Below, piece by piece: positions 1-9,262 of a stretch of DNA of 64,000 nt; the stretch's first letter is position 1; each line of letters starts with the position of its first letter. Source of the stretch: Nitrosomonas communis (GTDB lineage Bacteria > Pseudomonadota > Gammaproteobacteria > Burkholderiales > Nitrosomonadaceae); NCBI RefSeq assembly GCF_001007935.1, contig NZ_CP011451.1, forward strand, positions 2,046,001 through 2,110,000, in the 5' to 3' direction. Under the pieces are notes generated by a model. That model did not search any database. It was given only the letters and a program-made list of their open reading frames with translations, and was not told where the DNA came from. Made by a program: the position numbers and the translations under genes.

Positions 1-640
1 TAGCCTCACATACTTGTTGGTTGATACGCATGCGCAGGTTGGTAATGCCATAAGCCAAATCATCGGCCAATTCGCCGAGCAACTTCACTTCTTCTTCACC
101 GAAAGCATCGGGTTCAATCGCTCCCACGACCATGGCGCCGAGTACTTCTCCTTCCATTCGTAGGGGAAAGGCGGTAACCGCTGCAAAGCCAAACTTAATC
201 GCACACTCGCGTATGGGAGCATAGGCAGGAGCAGCATAGGCAGGATCGGTGAGGATGTGCCTACCCACACTGGGCTGACCGGTGCGGATTGCAGTAGCAG
301 CTGCAGTATGGCCTATTTCCATTTCTTTATCGGCCCAAGTATGATGAAGTGCTTTCATAAAGGCATTGTCTACGCCGATACCTTCCACCCAACGCATGCT
401 CTTGTTTTCATCGTGTTCCGCATATACGACGCCTGCCGTACGATAGCCACCTTTATCTACAATGACTTGGCACATGTCGTGTAGCAATTCTTGCTCGTCC
501 GAGGCGTGTAATAAAGTATGATTGCCCGCACTCAAAGTTCTGAGAGCACGGGTTACACCCTCGAGCTCCGTCAGTAATTCCTTAGTCGTTAGCGCTGAAT
601 CCGGATTGTCCTTATTTGACTCATTAACAGGGTATTCCAT
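1..640 (-). CDS. GAF-domain signalling protein, N-terminal part (runs off the window)
   Basis: The reading frame starts at an ATG whose complement ends at 640, preceded by GAGG at a normal distance, and stays open to the window edge (213 codons). After about 35 polar residues comes a GAF-type sensory domain, roughly residues 40-210, with family-like segments such as HASDEQELLHDMCQVIVD, GGYRTAGVVYAEHD and a closing FGEEEVKLLGELADDLAYGI. GAF domains bind small ligands or act as dimer modules ahead of GGDEF, EAL, histidine kinase or further PAS/GAF domains. The output domain lies outside the window, so the function stays open. Transcribed in the same direction as the GH65 gene upstream of it but separated by 35 bp, so it may be co-transcribed. 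GAF call firm, full role unknown. Confidence 0.75.
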   Translation of the reverse strand, partial: MEYPVNESNKDNPDSALTTKELLTELEGVTRALRTLSAGNHTLLHASDEQELLHDMCQVIVDKGGYRTAGVVYAEHDENKSMRWVEGIGVDNAFMKALHHTWADKEMEIGHTAAATAIRTGQPSVGRHILTDPAYAAPAYAPIRECAIKFGFAAVTAFPLRMEGEVLGAMVVGAIEPDAFGEEEVKLLGELADDLAYGITNLRMRINQQVCEA

Positions 641-675
641 GCGTCCTCACGTGTATTTTTAAGATAAATTCAATT

Positions 676-3012
676 TTAAGATCGGTGAACTGGCTCCCTT
701 GGTTGTAAATCAAGCTGCTCATCTCTATGGTAAATCGTCAGCTTCTCTCCTTGCTCTAAGCGATACGTTACCCTACCTTCCTTGATTTCTACTGCGAGTA
801 TTTGGCCACGGACGGTCAAATGAAATTGCAAAAACTGTACTTTCTTATTTGGGTAAAAGGTAAGCTGCCCTCCATAGTCGCGTAAACCGGCTACTCCATA
901 AACTACTCCCATCCAGGTGCCACCCATAGAAGCAATGTGACAACCATTTTTCACATTTCCGCCGACGTCTGCAAGATCCATGAGTAAAGCATTAATCAAA
1001 TAATTGAGAGCACGCTCGTCATACCCGACCTCAAATGCAATAATGCTTTGAATGCAAGCTGAGAGTGAAGAATCGCCTGTGGTCAGCTCGTCGTAATAGT
1101 CAAAATTACGCTTCTTCTGTTCAAGGGTAAATTCGTGTCCAAGTAAAAACATTGCTAACACGATGTCTGCTTGCTTGATCACTTGATGCCGATAAATAAC
1201 AAGCGGGTGGAAATTGAGGAGCAGTGGGTATTTATCAAGCGGAGTGTTTTGGAAATCCCATGGTTCCAGATTAAGGAATTGGTCGTCCTGCGGGTGTATT
1301 TGCAAGCGTGAATCAAAGGGAATATACATCTGTTCCGCCGCCCGTCGCCAATCTGATACCTCGCCAGGCTTAAGCTCCGTTTTCAGTACCAGTGTGTGGT
1401 AGTGTTTCTCGCTACTTGCTTGTATCTTATCAACTGCATCAGCAGCAAACCTGAGATTCTCCCGCGCCATGAAGTTGGTATAGGCATTATTGTTGACTAC
1501 TGTAGTATACTCGTCTGGGCCGGTGACGCGATGAATACAAAAGTGTCCATTCTGGCGCACCGAGAAGAAACCCAGGTCAAACCATAACCGAGCGGTCTCC
1601 ACAAGGATTTCCGCACCCCATTCATGCAAGAAATCTTGATCGCCAGTAACATCGACGTATTTGATAATGCCATGTGCAATCGCGGCGTTGATATGGTACT
1701 GGGCAGTACCCGCCGCATAATAGGCTGATGCTTCTTCACCGTTAATGGTGCGCCAAGGAAATAATGCGCCTTTCTGGTTTACCGCACGAGCCCGTTCGCG
1801 TGCCTTATCAAGGATACTGTAGCGATACTGTAAAATATTACGCGCGAGCCGTGGTGAAGTGTAGATTAAAAACGGCAGAACATACATTTCCATATCCCAG
1901 AAATAATGTCCATCGTAGGTTTGGCTAGTTAATCCCTTGGCGGCTATGCCAGTATCGTCGGCTCGCCCTGCCGCTTGGATCAATTGGAACAAATTCCAGC
2001 GCAAACACTGCTGTAGACGCGGTGGCTGCGCACTGATCTGGATATCGCTCTGCTTCCAAAAATCATCCAGGTAGACTCGCTGGTCGGAGAGGAATCTTTC
2101 AAACCCATGGTGCACAATACGATCAAGCGTCCTGCCCGCGTGGACACTAAGTTCACCCGTCTCATCAGAGGGGGAAGAGTGATAAGTAATATACTTAGTC
2201 AGTGCAATTGGCTTGTTGGGTTCTGCGTCGATGAGAAATACAACCTGCGCTCCGTGCTCCCCCCACTTTGTTTCTGACGATGAAGCACAATCTGTTTCCA
2301 GAGTGTGGTCCATACCACAGGCTAGTGCCATACCACTTCTTTTTGTCCGATATCCAAGAATGACACGCTGGCCCTTTCCTTCTGCCATCTGTTGGCAGAG
2401 CACTTGGTTAGCAATACCTTGTGCGAGCCGAGGATCGTTGTATTCGTTCTTTTCGGGAAGGGGATGTTCAATGATCTCAGAAGATAAAACGAATGCAGCG
2501 CGAGCGTTGAGAACAGTCACCCGATAAGGAATCACTGCGACATGTTTTTCGAAAAATGAAACTAGACGGCGCGATTCAACCAGAAGCTGCCGGCCGTCAG
2601 CTGTTTCCCATAATACTTCTCGATCGAGCGTACCAGCACGCATGTCGAGAGCACGCTCATACCGAAGAATACGGGCGGTTGAGATATTAAATGGTTCATT
2701 ATCAACATACAACCGAATGATCTTGGGATCTGGAAGATTTGTGATTGTCTGCCCGGTTGTAGCGAAACCGAAAGCGCCTTCCGCATAAGAAATTAGCCAG
2801 GTCTCATGAAATCCATTAACAAACGTGCCATGTTGATATGCAGGACCACCTTCTTCGAATGTGCCCCGCAAACCAAGATAGCCGTTGGACACAGTGAATA
2901 TGGTCTCTGCCTGAGCCAGAAATTGTGAAGAAAGAGCGCTCTCGACCCAGCGCCATTCGTCGATTGGGTAGAGAATTTCTGGCGGAAGAATAAGATCGCG
3001 CTTAATCATCAA
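676..3012 (-). CDS. Glycoside hydrolase family 65 disaccharide phosphorylase
   Basis: A 778-residue protein of full GH65 length. The family phosphorolyses alpha-linked disaccharides (maltose, trehalose, kojibiose, nigerose) with inversion, giving beta-glucose-1-phosphate and glucose in the cytoplasm. Visible layout: N-terminal beta-sandwich (about 1-270), (alpha/alpha)6 barrel (about 320-690) and a C-terminal beta-sheet domain. The segment TYDGHYFWDMEMYVLP lies near residue 367, and GPDEY near residue 498 carries the likely general-acid Glu. The start ATG overlaps the 3' end of the beta-phosphoglucomutase gene by 11 bp, and that enzyme would consume the beta-glucose-1-phosphate, so the two form a catabolic unit. 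Two adjacent start codons (3012, 3009) are possible. The substrate cannot be decided from sequence; trehalose or maltose/kojibiose are candidates. Confidence 0.88.
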   Translation of the reverse strand: MMIKRDLILPPEILYPIDEWRWVESALSSQFLAQAETIFTVSNGYLGLRGTFEEGGPAYQHGTFVNGFHETWLISYAEGAFGFATTGQTITNLPDPKIIRLYVDNEPFNISTARILRYERALDMRAGTLDREVLWETADGRQLLVESRRLVSFFEKHVAVIPYRVTVLNARAAFVLSSEIIEHPLPEKNEYNDPRLAQGIANQVLCQQMAEGKGQRVILGYRTKRSGMALACGMDHTLETDCASSSETKWGEHGAQVVFLIDAEPNKPIALTKYITYHSSPSDETGELSVHAGRTLDRIVHHGFERFLSDQRVYLDDFWKQSDIQISAQPPRLQQCLRWNLFQLIQAAGRADDTGIAAKGLTSQTYDGHYFWDMEMYVLPFLIYTSPRLARNILQYRYSILDKARERARAVNQKGALFPWRTINGEEASAYYAAGTAQYHINAAIAHGIIKYVDVTGDQDFLHEWGAEILVETARLWFDLGFFSVRQNGHFCIHRVTGPDEYTTVVNNNAYTNFMARENLRFAADAVDKIQASSEKHYHTLVLKTELKPGEVSDWRRAAEQMYIPFDSRLQIHPQDDQFLNLEPWDFQNTPLDKYPLLLNFHPLVIYRHQVIKQADIVLAMFLLGHEFTLEQKKRNFDYYDELTTGDSSLSACIQSIIAFEVGYDERALNYLINALLMDLADVGGNVKNGCHIASMGGTWMGVVYGVAGLRDYGGQLTFYPNKKVQFLQFHLTVRGQILAVEIKEGRVTYRLEQGEKLTIYHRDEQLDLQPREPVHRS

Positions 3013-3757
3013 CTAGCTCCGCTAGATCGGCCACGACCACATCTGCGCCATGGGAGCGGAGGATACTATCGTTACCTTCTCGATCTACGCCGATAACCAA
3101 ACCAAACCTTCCGGCTCGACCTGCCTGTACACTAGCAATAGCATCCTCCACCACCACTGCTCGATCAGGTTTTGTACTTAACATCTCAGCTGCTTTGAGG
3201 AATGTCGCCGGTTCCGGTTTGCCGGGAAGCTTAAGTTCGCTCGCAATCGAACCATCGACCAGAACATCGAACAACTCAAGGATACCTGCTGCCCGCAATA
3301 CTTGCTCGCAATTGGCACTGGATGACACCACTGCGGTGTGAATACTTAATTTCCGAAGCTGCCGAACCAAGGCGACTGACCCTGCGTAGGGCTCGACCCC
3401 ACATCGGTTAATCGTCTCCTGTACCAGTTCATCTTTGCGGTTACCAAGGCCGCACACTGTGTCAACGGTCGCAGGATCTGTTGGTGTTCCCTCAGGGAGG
3501 GAGATATTGCGTGATTCAAGAAAACTTCTTACTCCGTCGTACCGGGTTTTCCCGTCAACATACTGCTTATAGTCATGCTCGATATCGAAAGGTTGGAATG
3601 GCTGTTGCGTTGCTGCTGCTTGCTGGGAAAGGAACGCATCAAACATGACTTTCCAGCACAATGAGTGAATCTTTGCAGTGGGTGTAAGCACCCCATCGAG
3701 GTCAAATAGTACAGCATCGAAGCGATCCGGAGTGATCCGTATATAATGTTGACTCAT
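3002..3757 (-). CDS. Beta-phosphoglucomutase family HAD hydrolase
   Basis: HAD-superfamily protein of about 251 residues that should interconvert beta-glucose-1-phosphate and glucose-6-phosphate. Motif I is FDLDGVLTPT near the N-terminus, with nucleophile and acid/base Asp two residues apart; a motif II region reads TAVVSSSANC; the Lys and acidic motifs lie in LKLPGKPEPATFLKAAE and VVVEDAIASVQAG. The open frame runs up to 3775, but the ATG at 3757 (MSQHYIRI) has GGAG 8-9 nt upstream, so I use it. First gene of the two-gene unit with GH65, translationally coupled by an 11-bp overlap. Other sugar-phosphate HAD phosphatases are possible, but the neighbour strongly favours the mutase role. Confidence 0.87.
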   Translation of the reverse strand: MSQHYIRITPDRFDAVLFDLDGVLTPTAKIHSLCWKVMFDAFLSQQAAATQQPFQPFDIEHDYKQYVDGKTRYDGVRSFLESRNISLPEGTPTDPATVDTVCGLGNRKDELVQETINRCGVEPYAGSVALVRQLRKLSIHTAVVSSSANCEQVLRAAGILELFDVLVDGSIASELKLPGKPEPATFLKAAEMLSTKPDRAVVVEDAIASVQAGRAGRFGLVIGVDREGNDSILRSHGADVVVADLAELVDD

Positions 3758-3889
3758 AGCGAAACTCCAATACATTCAATTGGTTCGCAGTAAGCACGGA
3801 AGAGTGTTAGAAAATAATAACTCTCTGATGAAAGATATACGTTAAGCTGAATATACAGTTAAACTTATAGGAGCAAAGGCTGCTAAGTA

Positions 3890-4192
3890 TTAACTGCTAA
3901 CAAATGTTTCTTGGGTGACGGGATCATCAACAGAAAAAGTGATACCGACCAGGCGTATATCATGATCAAGCGTACCTAAGTATGAACCAACACTTCCATC
4001 ATCCCAGAAGATCTTAAAGTCAGCGATGGATCCAAATCCAGTTCCAGTCACAGATCCATTCAATTGTCCCACAAGTTCTTCATCATCAGTAACAACGGTT
4101 CCAGTAAGCTGATCACCATTTAATGTAGAGTGAATGATCAGTACATCTTCATTACTCTGAAAAATCTGCCAGTTAGTAAAATCGGTTGACAT
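3890..4192 (-). CDS. Small acidic protein, unknown function
   Basis: A 100-residue protein, start supported by AGGAG upstream of the ATG (complement around 4201). No signal peptide or membrane segment. It is rich in Asp, Thr, Gly and Val and looks like an all-beta fold with repeated turns (LNGDQLTGTV, LNGSVTGTGFG, DDGSVGSYLGTL). I do not recognise a family. It sits alone between the beta-phosphoglucomutase and a long gene-free stretch. Composition and a good ribosome site support a real gene. Confidence 0.6.
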   Translation of the reverse strand: MSTDFTNWQIFQSNEDVLIIHSTLNGDQLTGTVVTDDEELVGQLNGSVTGTGFGSIADFKIFWDDGSVGSYLGTLDHDIRLVGITFSVDDPVTQETFVSS

Positions 4193-4720
4193 AATTTTTA
4201 CTCCTAATATGTGCTAGCTCAGGCCAAACTGTACAATTGCTGATATGACTGAGTATCTGTGTCAGATAAGATTTAGTCCAGGTTTTTACTATTCAGAATC
4301 ACTTTCACACAAAACAAAATATCTAGAGAAACTCTCTTATTGCATACCTTGCGCTCACGAGTTCTTCCACATTATGGATGCTAAGGACTAGCAAATAGAA
4401 GGTCAATCATGCGTTTGCATACTTTTTATCCCTTCAGCTTTTTTATCGCCTAACAAGTTAAGTATGATTCAGAATGTACAGGATTGGAAGAGCATCTCGA
4501 CGGTTCGGTTTTGTTATTTACGTAATGCTTTGACCTGTGTCCATTTGTGTTCGATGAAATAATGAGAATACTCATTGAATCATTTCTAACTGGTTTGTCA
4601 ATAGCGAGTATAAAGCAGATACACTCGGAAAGATAGATGCCTTGCGTTGGTGTGCAGGAGTTAACAAGCAGTGTATTGGCTAAAATAAAGCTATGCTATT
4701 CAAGGAAGTATCCACAATCG
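4193..4720. other. Gene-free AT-rich stretch
   Basis: No convincing coding frame on either strand. It contains the upstream region of the small minus-strand gene ending at 4192. I see no terminator-like hairpin with a T-run, no tRNA and no clear repeat before the GC-rich structured repeat begins downstream. Confidence 0.5.
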
Positions 4721-4755
4721 GACCCTGAGCCGTACCGTGCGGATGCAAATGGGCC

Positions 4756-4935
4756 CACTCCCTGTGGTTGGAGTGAGAGGGGCGCAAACTGCCCCGTCAT
4801 GCATGCATAGTCGGCTGTTGCGGAGCGGTCGCAGGGCGGGCATGGAGGCAGTCATCCCGCACTTTCCCGATGGCCCCTGGAGGGACAATAGTGTGGAGAC
4901 TATTCCGCTTAAGCCCAACGCGGCTCCGCTTGAGC
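4756..4935 (+). ncRNA. Structured GC-rich repeat, copy 1 (candidate non-coding RNA)
   Basis: Compact series of hairpins in GC-rich sequence between AT-rich flanks: CACTCC/GGAGTG (4756-4761 with 4770-4775), GGGGC/GCCCC (4779-4783 with 4791-4795; loop holds GCAAACT), AATAGT/ACTATT (4887-4892 with 4899-4904) and GCTTAAGC/GCTTGAGC (4907-4914 with 4928-4935, one G-U). Positions 4805-4934 align without a gap to 6237-6366 (copy 2) at about 92 of 130 identical bases by hand count; most differences are transitions and the last two hairpins are kept. Shared blocks: GCAAACTG, GCATAGTCGGC, GGGCGGGCATGG, TTGGAGGG-like, AAGCCYAACGCG. Strand is set by which orientation gives better G-U pairing and is tentative. 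Class unknown; an IscB-type omega RNA (HEARO) is one possibility, but no nuclease gene is nearby. Confidence 0.5.
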
Positions 4936-5201
4936 TCTCGTACTCATCAACAGTGAGCATCGGTCGTGTAATCGCTCAGCATGGTTAATGCACGTATGCG
5001 ATCGGCGCATCTTGTTATTTCGTCGTGTAGCAGGGAGACCTATTTTCCCACCGCATCAGTCAGTTTGACAACCAAAACGTCTGCTGATATGTTCGGCCCT
5101 TATGAAAAGGGGCATTTATTGTCCCTATCGCGCCGGGCAGGAACGATTACCGGAGTTATGCTTCTTCTCTATATGAGCAATTATATCAGGGCTAATCTAC
5201 C

Positions 5202-6089
5202 ATGCATGCTTCCATTCGCAATCGTATTATTCTGCAGGGTTTGCAATCTGCATCGGGTGTCGAGCGCATCGGCAATTATTATTATATTGTCTCAGACGAC
5301 TCACCCGATTTGTATCGCCTTGACTTGTGCTGGAACGTCGTTGGGACAGCCCGCCTATTTCCTTCAGATATTCGCTCAGGAGATCGGATTCCCAAAGCCA
5401 TCAAACCGGATTTGGAAGCCATGTGCTTGGTTGAATGGCATGGTAAACAGGAATTGCTCTGTTTTGGTTCCGGCAGCAAAACGCCCACACGCGACATCTG
5501 CTATCGCGTGGATGTAACCGACCCAGCGTCGCCGCAAAACATGCGCCCCATTTCTCTCACTGCGTTATATGATATTCTTCGCGCTGACCCCACCATTCTC
5601 GGCACACAAAAACTAAACCTGGAAGGTGCTACTACCACGCGTGATGCCGTTTTGCTTTTTCAGCGTGGCAATATCTCCGGCATCAATGCGCTCATGCAAT
5701 ATCCATTGGCGACTTTCATGAATTACCTTGACGGATCAATCTCGCTTGCACCTATTCCACAGGTCTCCACCTTTACTCTCCCCAAAATCAGTAACCGTTA
5801 TGCGGGCTTTTCTGCCGCGCTGACGTGGAACGATTCGATTTTGTTTGCTGCCTCGGTCGAAGATACGGATAATGGGATTGACGATGGCGTAACCCTCGGA
5901 AGTTTTATCGGAATGTTGCAGGGAAAGGAAATTCTCTGGGTTGTTCCCGTCGAGTCGAACGGCTCGATCGCACCCGTAAAAATCGAGGGGATTGCGATTT
6001 TGCAAGTGCAAGAGAACTTGCTTGAAATTGCCTGTGTGATTGATAATGATATGGACGCCTCTGAAATACTTCGCATCGAAATCAAATAA
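5202..6089 (+). CDS. Probable beta-propeller protein, unknown function
   Basis: A 295-residue soluble protein without a signal peptide. The regular pattern of short beta-rich blades (IGNYYYIVSDDSPDLYRLDL, KQELLCFGSGSK, RDAVLLFQRGN, DSILFAASVEDT, EILWVVPVE) suggests a propeller related to the DUF6929-like group; that assignment is from memory of the pattern and not certain. No Shine-Dalgarno is evident before the ATG at 5202, and an in-frame stop at 5193-5195 excludes an upstream start. The gene is bracketed by two copies of a structured repeat (4756-4935 and about 6189-6364), an arrangement that might reflect mobilisation of the whole cassette. Confidence 0.7.
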   Translation: MHASIRNRIILQGLQSASGVERIGNYYYIVSDDSPDLYRLDLCWNVVGTARLFPSDIRSGDRIPKAIKPDLEAMCLVEWHGKQELLCFGSGSKTPTRDICYRVDVTDPASPQNMRPISLTALYDILRADPTILGTQKLNLEGATTTRDAVLLFQRGNISGINALMQYPLATFMNYLDGSISLAPIPQVSTFTLPKISNRYAGFSAALTWNDSILFAASVEDTDNGIDDGVTLGSFIGMLQGKEILWVVPVESNGSIAPVKIEGIAILQVQENLLEIACVIDNDMDASEILRIEIK

Positions 6090-6188
6090 TGTATCCCCTA
6101 ACCTGTATCTTTTGCTTTCTAATTCAAGAGGAGGAAACACTGTGTGGCGCAAAACAGGTTAAACGATGGCCTGACGCGGTTAGCCAGC

Positions 6189-6364
6189 ACTACGCAGTTG
6201 GGGGAACGGGTAGGGGGCAAACTGACCCTCAGGCGCGCATAGTCGGCCGCTGCGGGACGCTTGCGGGGCGGGCATGGGGTAATTAATCTCGTGTGTTTCC
6301 GGTGCCTCTTGGAGGGGCGATAACGTGGGAATTACTTCGCCTAAGCCTAACGCGACTTCGCTTA
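6189..6364 (+). ncRNA. Structured GC-rich repeat, copy 2 (candidate non-coding RNA)
   Basis: Second copy of the element at 4756-4935, in the same orientation. Hairpins: AGGG/CCCT around GGCAAACTGA (6212-6229), GGCGA/TCGCC with inner TAA/TTA (6316-6341) and TAAGC/GCTTA (6342-6346 with 6360-6364). Distances between shared blocks match copy 1 exactly: 29 nt from GCATAGTCGGC (6237) to GGGCGGGCATGG (6266), and 77 nt from there to AAGCCTAACGCG (6343). The GGCGA/TCGCC stem replaces an AATAGT/ACTATT stem at the same place in copy 1, so pairing is kept while sequence changes. The 5' parts before GCAAACTG do not align. Confidence 0.5.
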
Positions 6365-6367
6365 CTA

Positions 6368-6667
6368 AGCCTGGAGCATTAAACAAAAGAGGAATTTCTG
6401 AAACGCTTTACAGCGCAACCGAGAAACGCATCGAAGAAAGATTAAATTGGATAAACACTGACAATCTGCATAATTGAGATGACTTGCTTCATGCCAAAAT
6501 CAGCACACCAATTTTTTCAATAAATCCTCAAATAATCTGCCTAATTAATATTAGACTGCCAATAAGTCAAAGAGTAGACTTGTGTCATCAGTTCGCATAG
6601 ATCTGTAGAGCAGTGCGAGGATAAATTCATTTAGAGATGTTGTTACCAGGCTAGCAGGAGGGAGCGC
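6368..6667. other. Gene-free stretch upstream of the patatin gene
   Basis: AT-rich, no supported coding frame. It should hold the promoter of the patatin gene; GCAGGAGGGAGCGC just before 6668 is a strong ribosome site. No palindrome of the TACGT-N6-ACGTA type is present. Confidence 0.4.
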
Positions 6668-7855
6668 ATGAGACTCAGAAAGTTCATTATTCTCGACGGT
6701 ATTATGGTAGCGCTGCTCCTGGCTGGATGTGCATCACCTCCGGAACGAGTGCTATCACAAAAAGCTCCGGCATATGCCGCGTTGCCGAATGCACATGCTC
6801 CGCTGAATCCAGACCAGGTTTCGCCCCTCTACGCTACGCTTACGTCGGGCAGCAGCGAGGCTGTTATACGTAACCGAGAGCGTAAACGTGGGCATGCCCT
6901 CAATGTGCTGTCCCTCTCAGGCGGCGGCCAAAATGGTGCCTTCGGTGCCGGCTTCCTGGCTGGTTGGCGCGAAAGTGGTCAACGGCCCGAGTTCGATGTC
7001 GTCGCAGGTGTGAGCACCGGCGCTTTACTGGCGACCCACGCTCTGCTCGGCACCCCGGCCGATGACGTGCATCTCGAAGAGATGTACACGCAAGTCACCA
7101 AGAAAGACATTTATCGGGACAGAAGTATCTTCAGCTTAGCGTTCGGCGCTGATTCGCTGTCAGACACCTCACCGCTTCGAGCGCTCATCGCCAAACACAT
7201 CACTGCGGAGACCTTGGCACGCGTGGCTGCCGCTTACGACGACAACCGGCTCCTGTTTGTGGGCACGACCAACGTCGATTACGGCCAAACCTGGATCTGG
7301 GATATGACGCTAATCGCGAAGGACGGAAACCTCAAGCTTTATCGTGAGGTATTGCTCGCCTCTGCATCATTCCCTATCGTCTTTCCGCCGGTGGAAATCG
7401 ATGGTCATCTGTTCATCGATGGGGCCGCCCGTTCGAATGTTGTTATCCCAGGGATGGGGTTGACAGAGCGACCCAAGCCTCCGCTGTATGGGCCAGGTAA
7501 TGTGTATCTGATTTCTAATGGCAGGCTTAAGAATCCTCCCAAGGCCTTGCGCAGAGCCATCGGCGATGTGGCAGCCACGACGGTTAGCGTGATGATGGAC
7601 CAGTCTATGCAAACGGCTTTGACGCGATCCTATGTCGGGACTCAGCTCTTAGGTTACAACTTCAAAATAGTTGAGATCCCAGATAGCGTAAACGTTGGAA
7701 AGGATCCACTCGCCTTTGACCCGGAACAGATGCGTGCGGCATTTGATGCGGGTCGTGCGCTCGGGAAGCAGGCCGATCCCTGGTCGACCGTTCCACCCAA
7801 CCTTGGCGATATTCCCACTTGGGCATTGGAGGCGATAAAGGAGCGCCGTTATTGA
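6668..7855 (+). CDS. Patatin-like phospholipase lipoprotein
   Basis: A 395-residue exported lipid acyl hydrolase of the patatin family. N-terminus: Arg/Lys, hydrophobic stretch, lipobox LLAGC, so the mature protein is probably lipid-anchored in the envelope. The patatin domain starts near residue 78 with the oxyanion-hole glycine motif SGGGQNGAFGAG, has the nucleophile elbow GVSTGA, and the catalytic Asp in FIDGAA. Start fixed by AGGAGGGAG 5-6 nt upstream. A decayed paralogue lies at 11007-12238 with the same domain order (GGGDNGAFAAG, GISTGA, VDGGA), so this copy is the likely functional one. Substrate unknown; phospholipase A activity is the family norm. Confidence 0.88.
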   Translation: MRLRKFIILDGIMVALLLAGCASPPERVLSQKAPAYAALPNAHAPLNPDQVSPLYATLTSGSSEAVIRNRERKRGHALNVLSLSGGGQNGAFGAGFLAGWRESGQRPEFDVVAGVSTGALLATHALLGTPADDVHLEEMYTQVTKKDIYRDRSIFSLAFGADSLSDTSPLRALIAKHITAETLARVAAAYDDNRLLFVGTTNVDYGQTWIWDMTLIAKDGNLKLYREVLLASASFPIVFPPVEIDGHLFIDGAARSNVVIPGMGLTERPKPPLYGPGNVYLISNGRLKNPPKALRRAIGDVAATTVSVMMDQSMQTALTRSYVGTQLLGYNFKIVEIPDSVNVGKDPLAFDPEQMRAAFDAGRALGKQADPWSTVPPNLGDIPTWALEAIKERRY

Positions 7856-7959
7856 GACGAAATTTCCAATGTGGTGATTTTGTTGGTTGATCGCGTGTCA
7901 GCGGGTATTGTACATTCCCGCATCCTATGCAGGGTTAAGACATGCTGCCGATATCTTAG

Positions 7960-8757
7960 TTAGAATGGACGCAGCGTGAATGCTGTCGGGTCAGTCACTA
8001 CTTCGTCCGGTTTTCGGTTAGCGACCTCGACGAACTGTTTGGCCCAGCGATCCATAATGCCTTTTGTTGGACCATACCAGGTCAGGCGCGTCAGATCAAG
8101 CGGGCCTACATCCTGCATATCGCGATCGGCGAAAGTAGCGACTATTTCGTCAGTTTGTAGATCACGCAAGCGGGCTTCGAATGCTGCCCGCCGCTTGTTG
8201 ATTGCGCCTGCCGCAGTGCCGCCACCAAGCGTCAGCCATCCGGCTGCGTGCAACACCGGCGTCGAGGGATTAATCTCGATCAGCGCCAGTTCCAGGCGGA
8301 GTGCCGGTTGTTGACGCTGATCAATACTTTCAATGACTTTAAAACGGTGGTTGGGATCTTCCTTGAAAGCTTTTACTACTTGGTCATGGAAATATACCGC
8401 CAACTCTTCGATATCTTTTTTCACATCATTGAACCAGCTAGCGCTGCTGGCTTTATGCAGCCAATCCATTTCAAACATGTACTGAGTATTGACAGGCGCG
8501 ACGATCAATTCCTGATAGCGGCTTTTGTCAAAATCAGGTTTGATCCATACTTTCTGAAAAGGTAAATCAGTTGGCTGCTGCTGCAGTTCAGGATGTTCAA
8601 TAAAAGCAGTATCGGGAGCAGGTTCGACAACTCTTGATTTGGCTTGATTGGAATCTGACTGAATTGCAGTACATCCCGTCATAAATATTCCTAAAAAATA
8701 TAAAATCATTATTGGTGCTGTAAGAACTGAGGCTGCTATTTGTTTATGGATATTCAT
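7960..8757 (-). CDS. Lipoprotein, DUF3313-like
   Basis: About 265 residues from the ATG at 8757, chosen because GGAG lies upstream and because it begins a proper signal sequence (MNIHKQIAAS) ending in lipobox FMTGC; the frame extends to 8853 but that adds an implausible leader. The mature part resembles DUF3313-type envelope lipoproteins: a beta/alpha domain with DKSRYQELIVAPV, RLELALIEINPSTPVLH and a glycine stretch LTLGGGTAAGAINKR. Function of the family is not known. A second DUF3313 protein is at 42001-42711. Convergent with the patatin gene. Confidence 0.7.
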   Translation of the reverse strand: MNIHKQIAASVLTAPIMILYFLGIFMTGCTAIQSDSNQAKSRVVEPAPDTAFIEHPELQQQPTDLPFQKVWIKPDFDKSRYQELIVAPVNTQYMFEMDWLHKASSASWFNDVKKDIEELAVYFHDQVVKAFKEDPNHRFKVIESIDQRQQPALRLELALIEINPSTPVLHAAGWLTLGGGTAAGAINKRRAAFEARLRDLQTDEIVATFADRDMQDVGPLDLTRLTWYGPTKGIMDRWAKQFVEVANRKPDEVVTDPTAFTLRPF

Positions 8758-9262
8758 AATATGCTTTCTCCAAGAGAATAAAAATATATTTATTCGTTCA
8801 ACAATCAGGGCTTCAATATATAAAGCAAATATAACTACATAGAATTTATGCAATGGGGCGCAGGAAAATCAGATCAATATAATCAAAATCATTTCTGCAA
8901 CCCGCTTTATTGTTACATAAATAAAGCGATCTTAGGGCATAGCTTTTCTTATTTTTGAGGAATAAAAAAAGAATTTAAGTACTGATGTCACGCAGCCTTT
9001 AACTTTTGCAACTCAGCATAAGCCTGTTGGGTTGCCTTAATATATAGCTTCGCCCGCAGAGCAAAATGAAATGCTTATCTTATAAAATCACCATACTCAA
9101 GGAATATTCAACCTTAGATGTTTTAGCCCCGCAATATAATGGTGTACTAGCGACATGTTTTTTTACGCATGTTCATGATTTTTTCTTTTTAGCGTAGTAA
9201 TCCGCTAGAGGCGGCAAGGCGCGCAGAAGAAACAAGCGGCGTCAGAGCTTGAGGAGTAAAGT
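8758..9262. other. Intergenic region, left side of the IS110-type element
   Basis: AT-rich to about 9190, then more GC-rich. On the minus strand a short open stretch ending with TGA at about 8985 (FALRAKLYIKATQQAYAELQ) could be the tail of a lost gene, but it has no start. The left boundary of the IS lies somewhere between about 9130 and 9262 and cannot be fixed by eye. Confidence 0.3.

Noticed and set aside
634..662. CACGTGTATTTTTAAG near the GAF gene as another palindrome copy
   Set aside because: Only one half-site is present and the orientation does not face the gene.
4981..5517. Open frame overlapping the start of the beta-propeller gene
   Set aside because: Residues from about 5202 on are the propeller gene read out of phase; no family resemblance and poor ribosome site.
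8985..9060. Short minus-strand stretch FALRAKLYIKATQQAYAELQ ending in TGA
   Set aside because: Stop codon about 25 codons upstream and no start; at most the end of a lost gene, too short to name.
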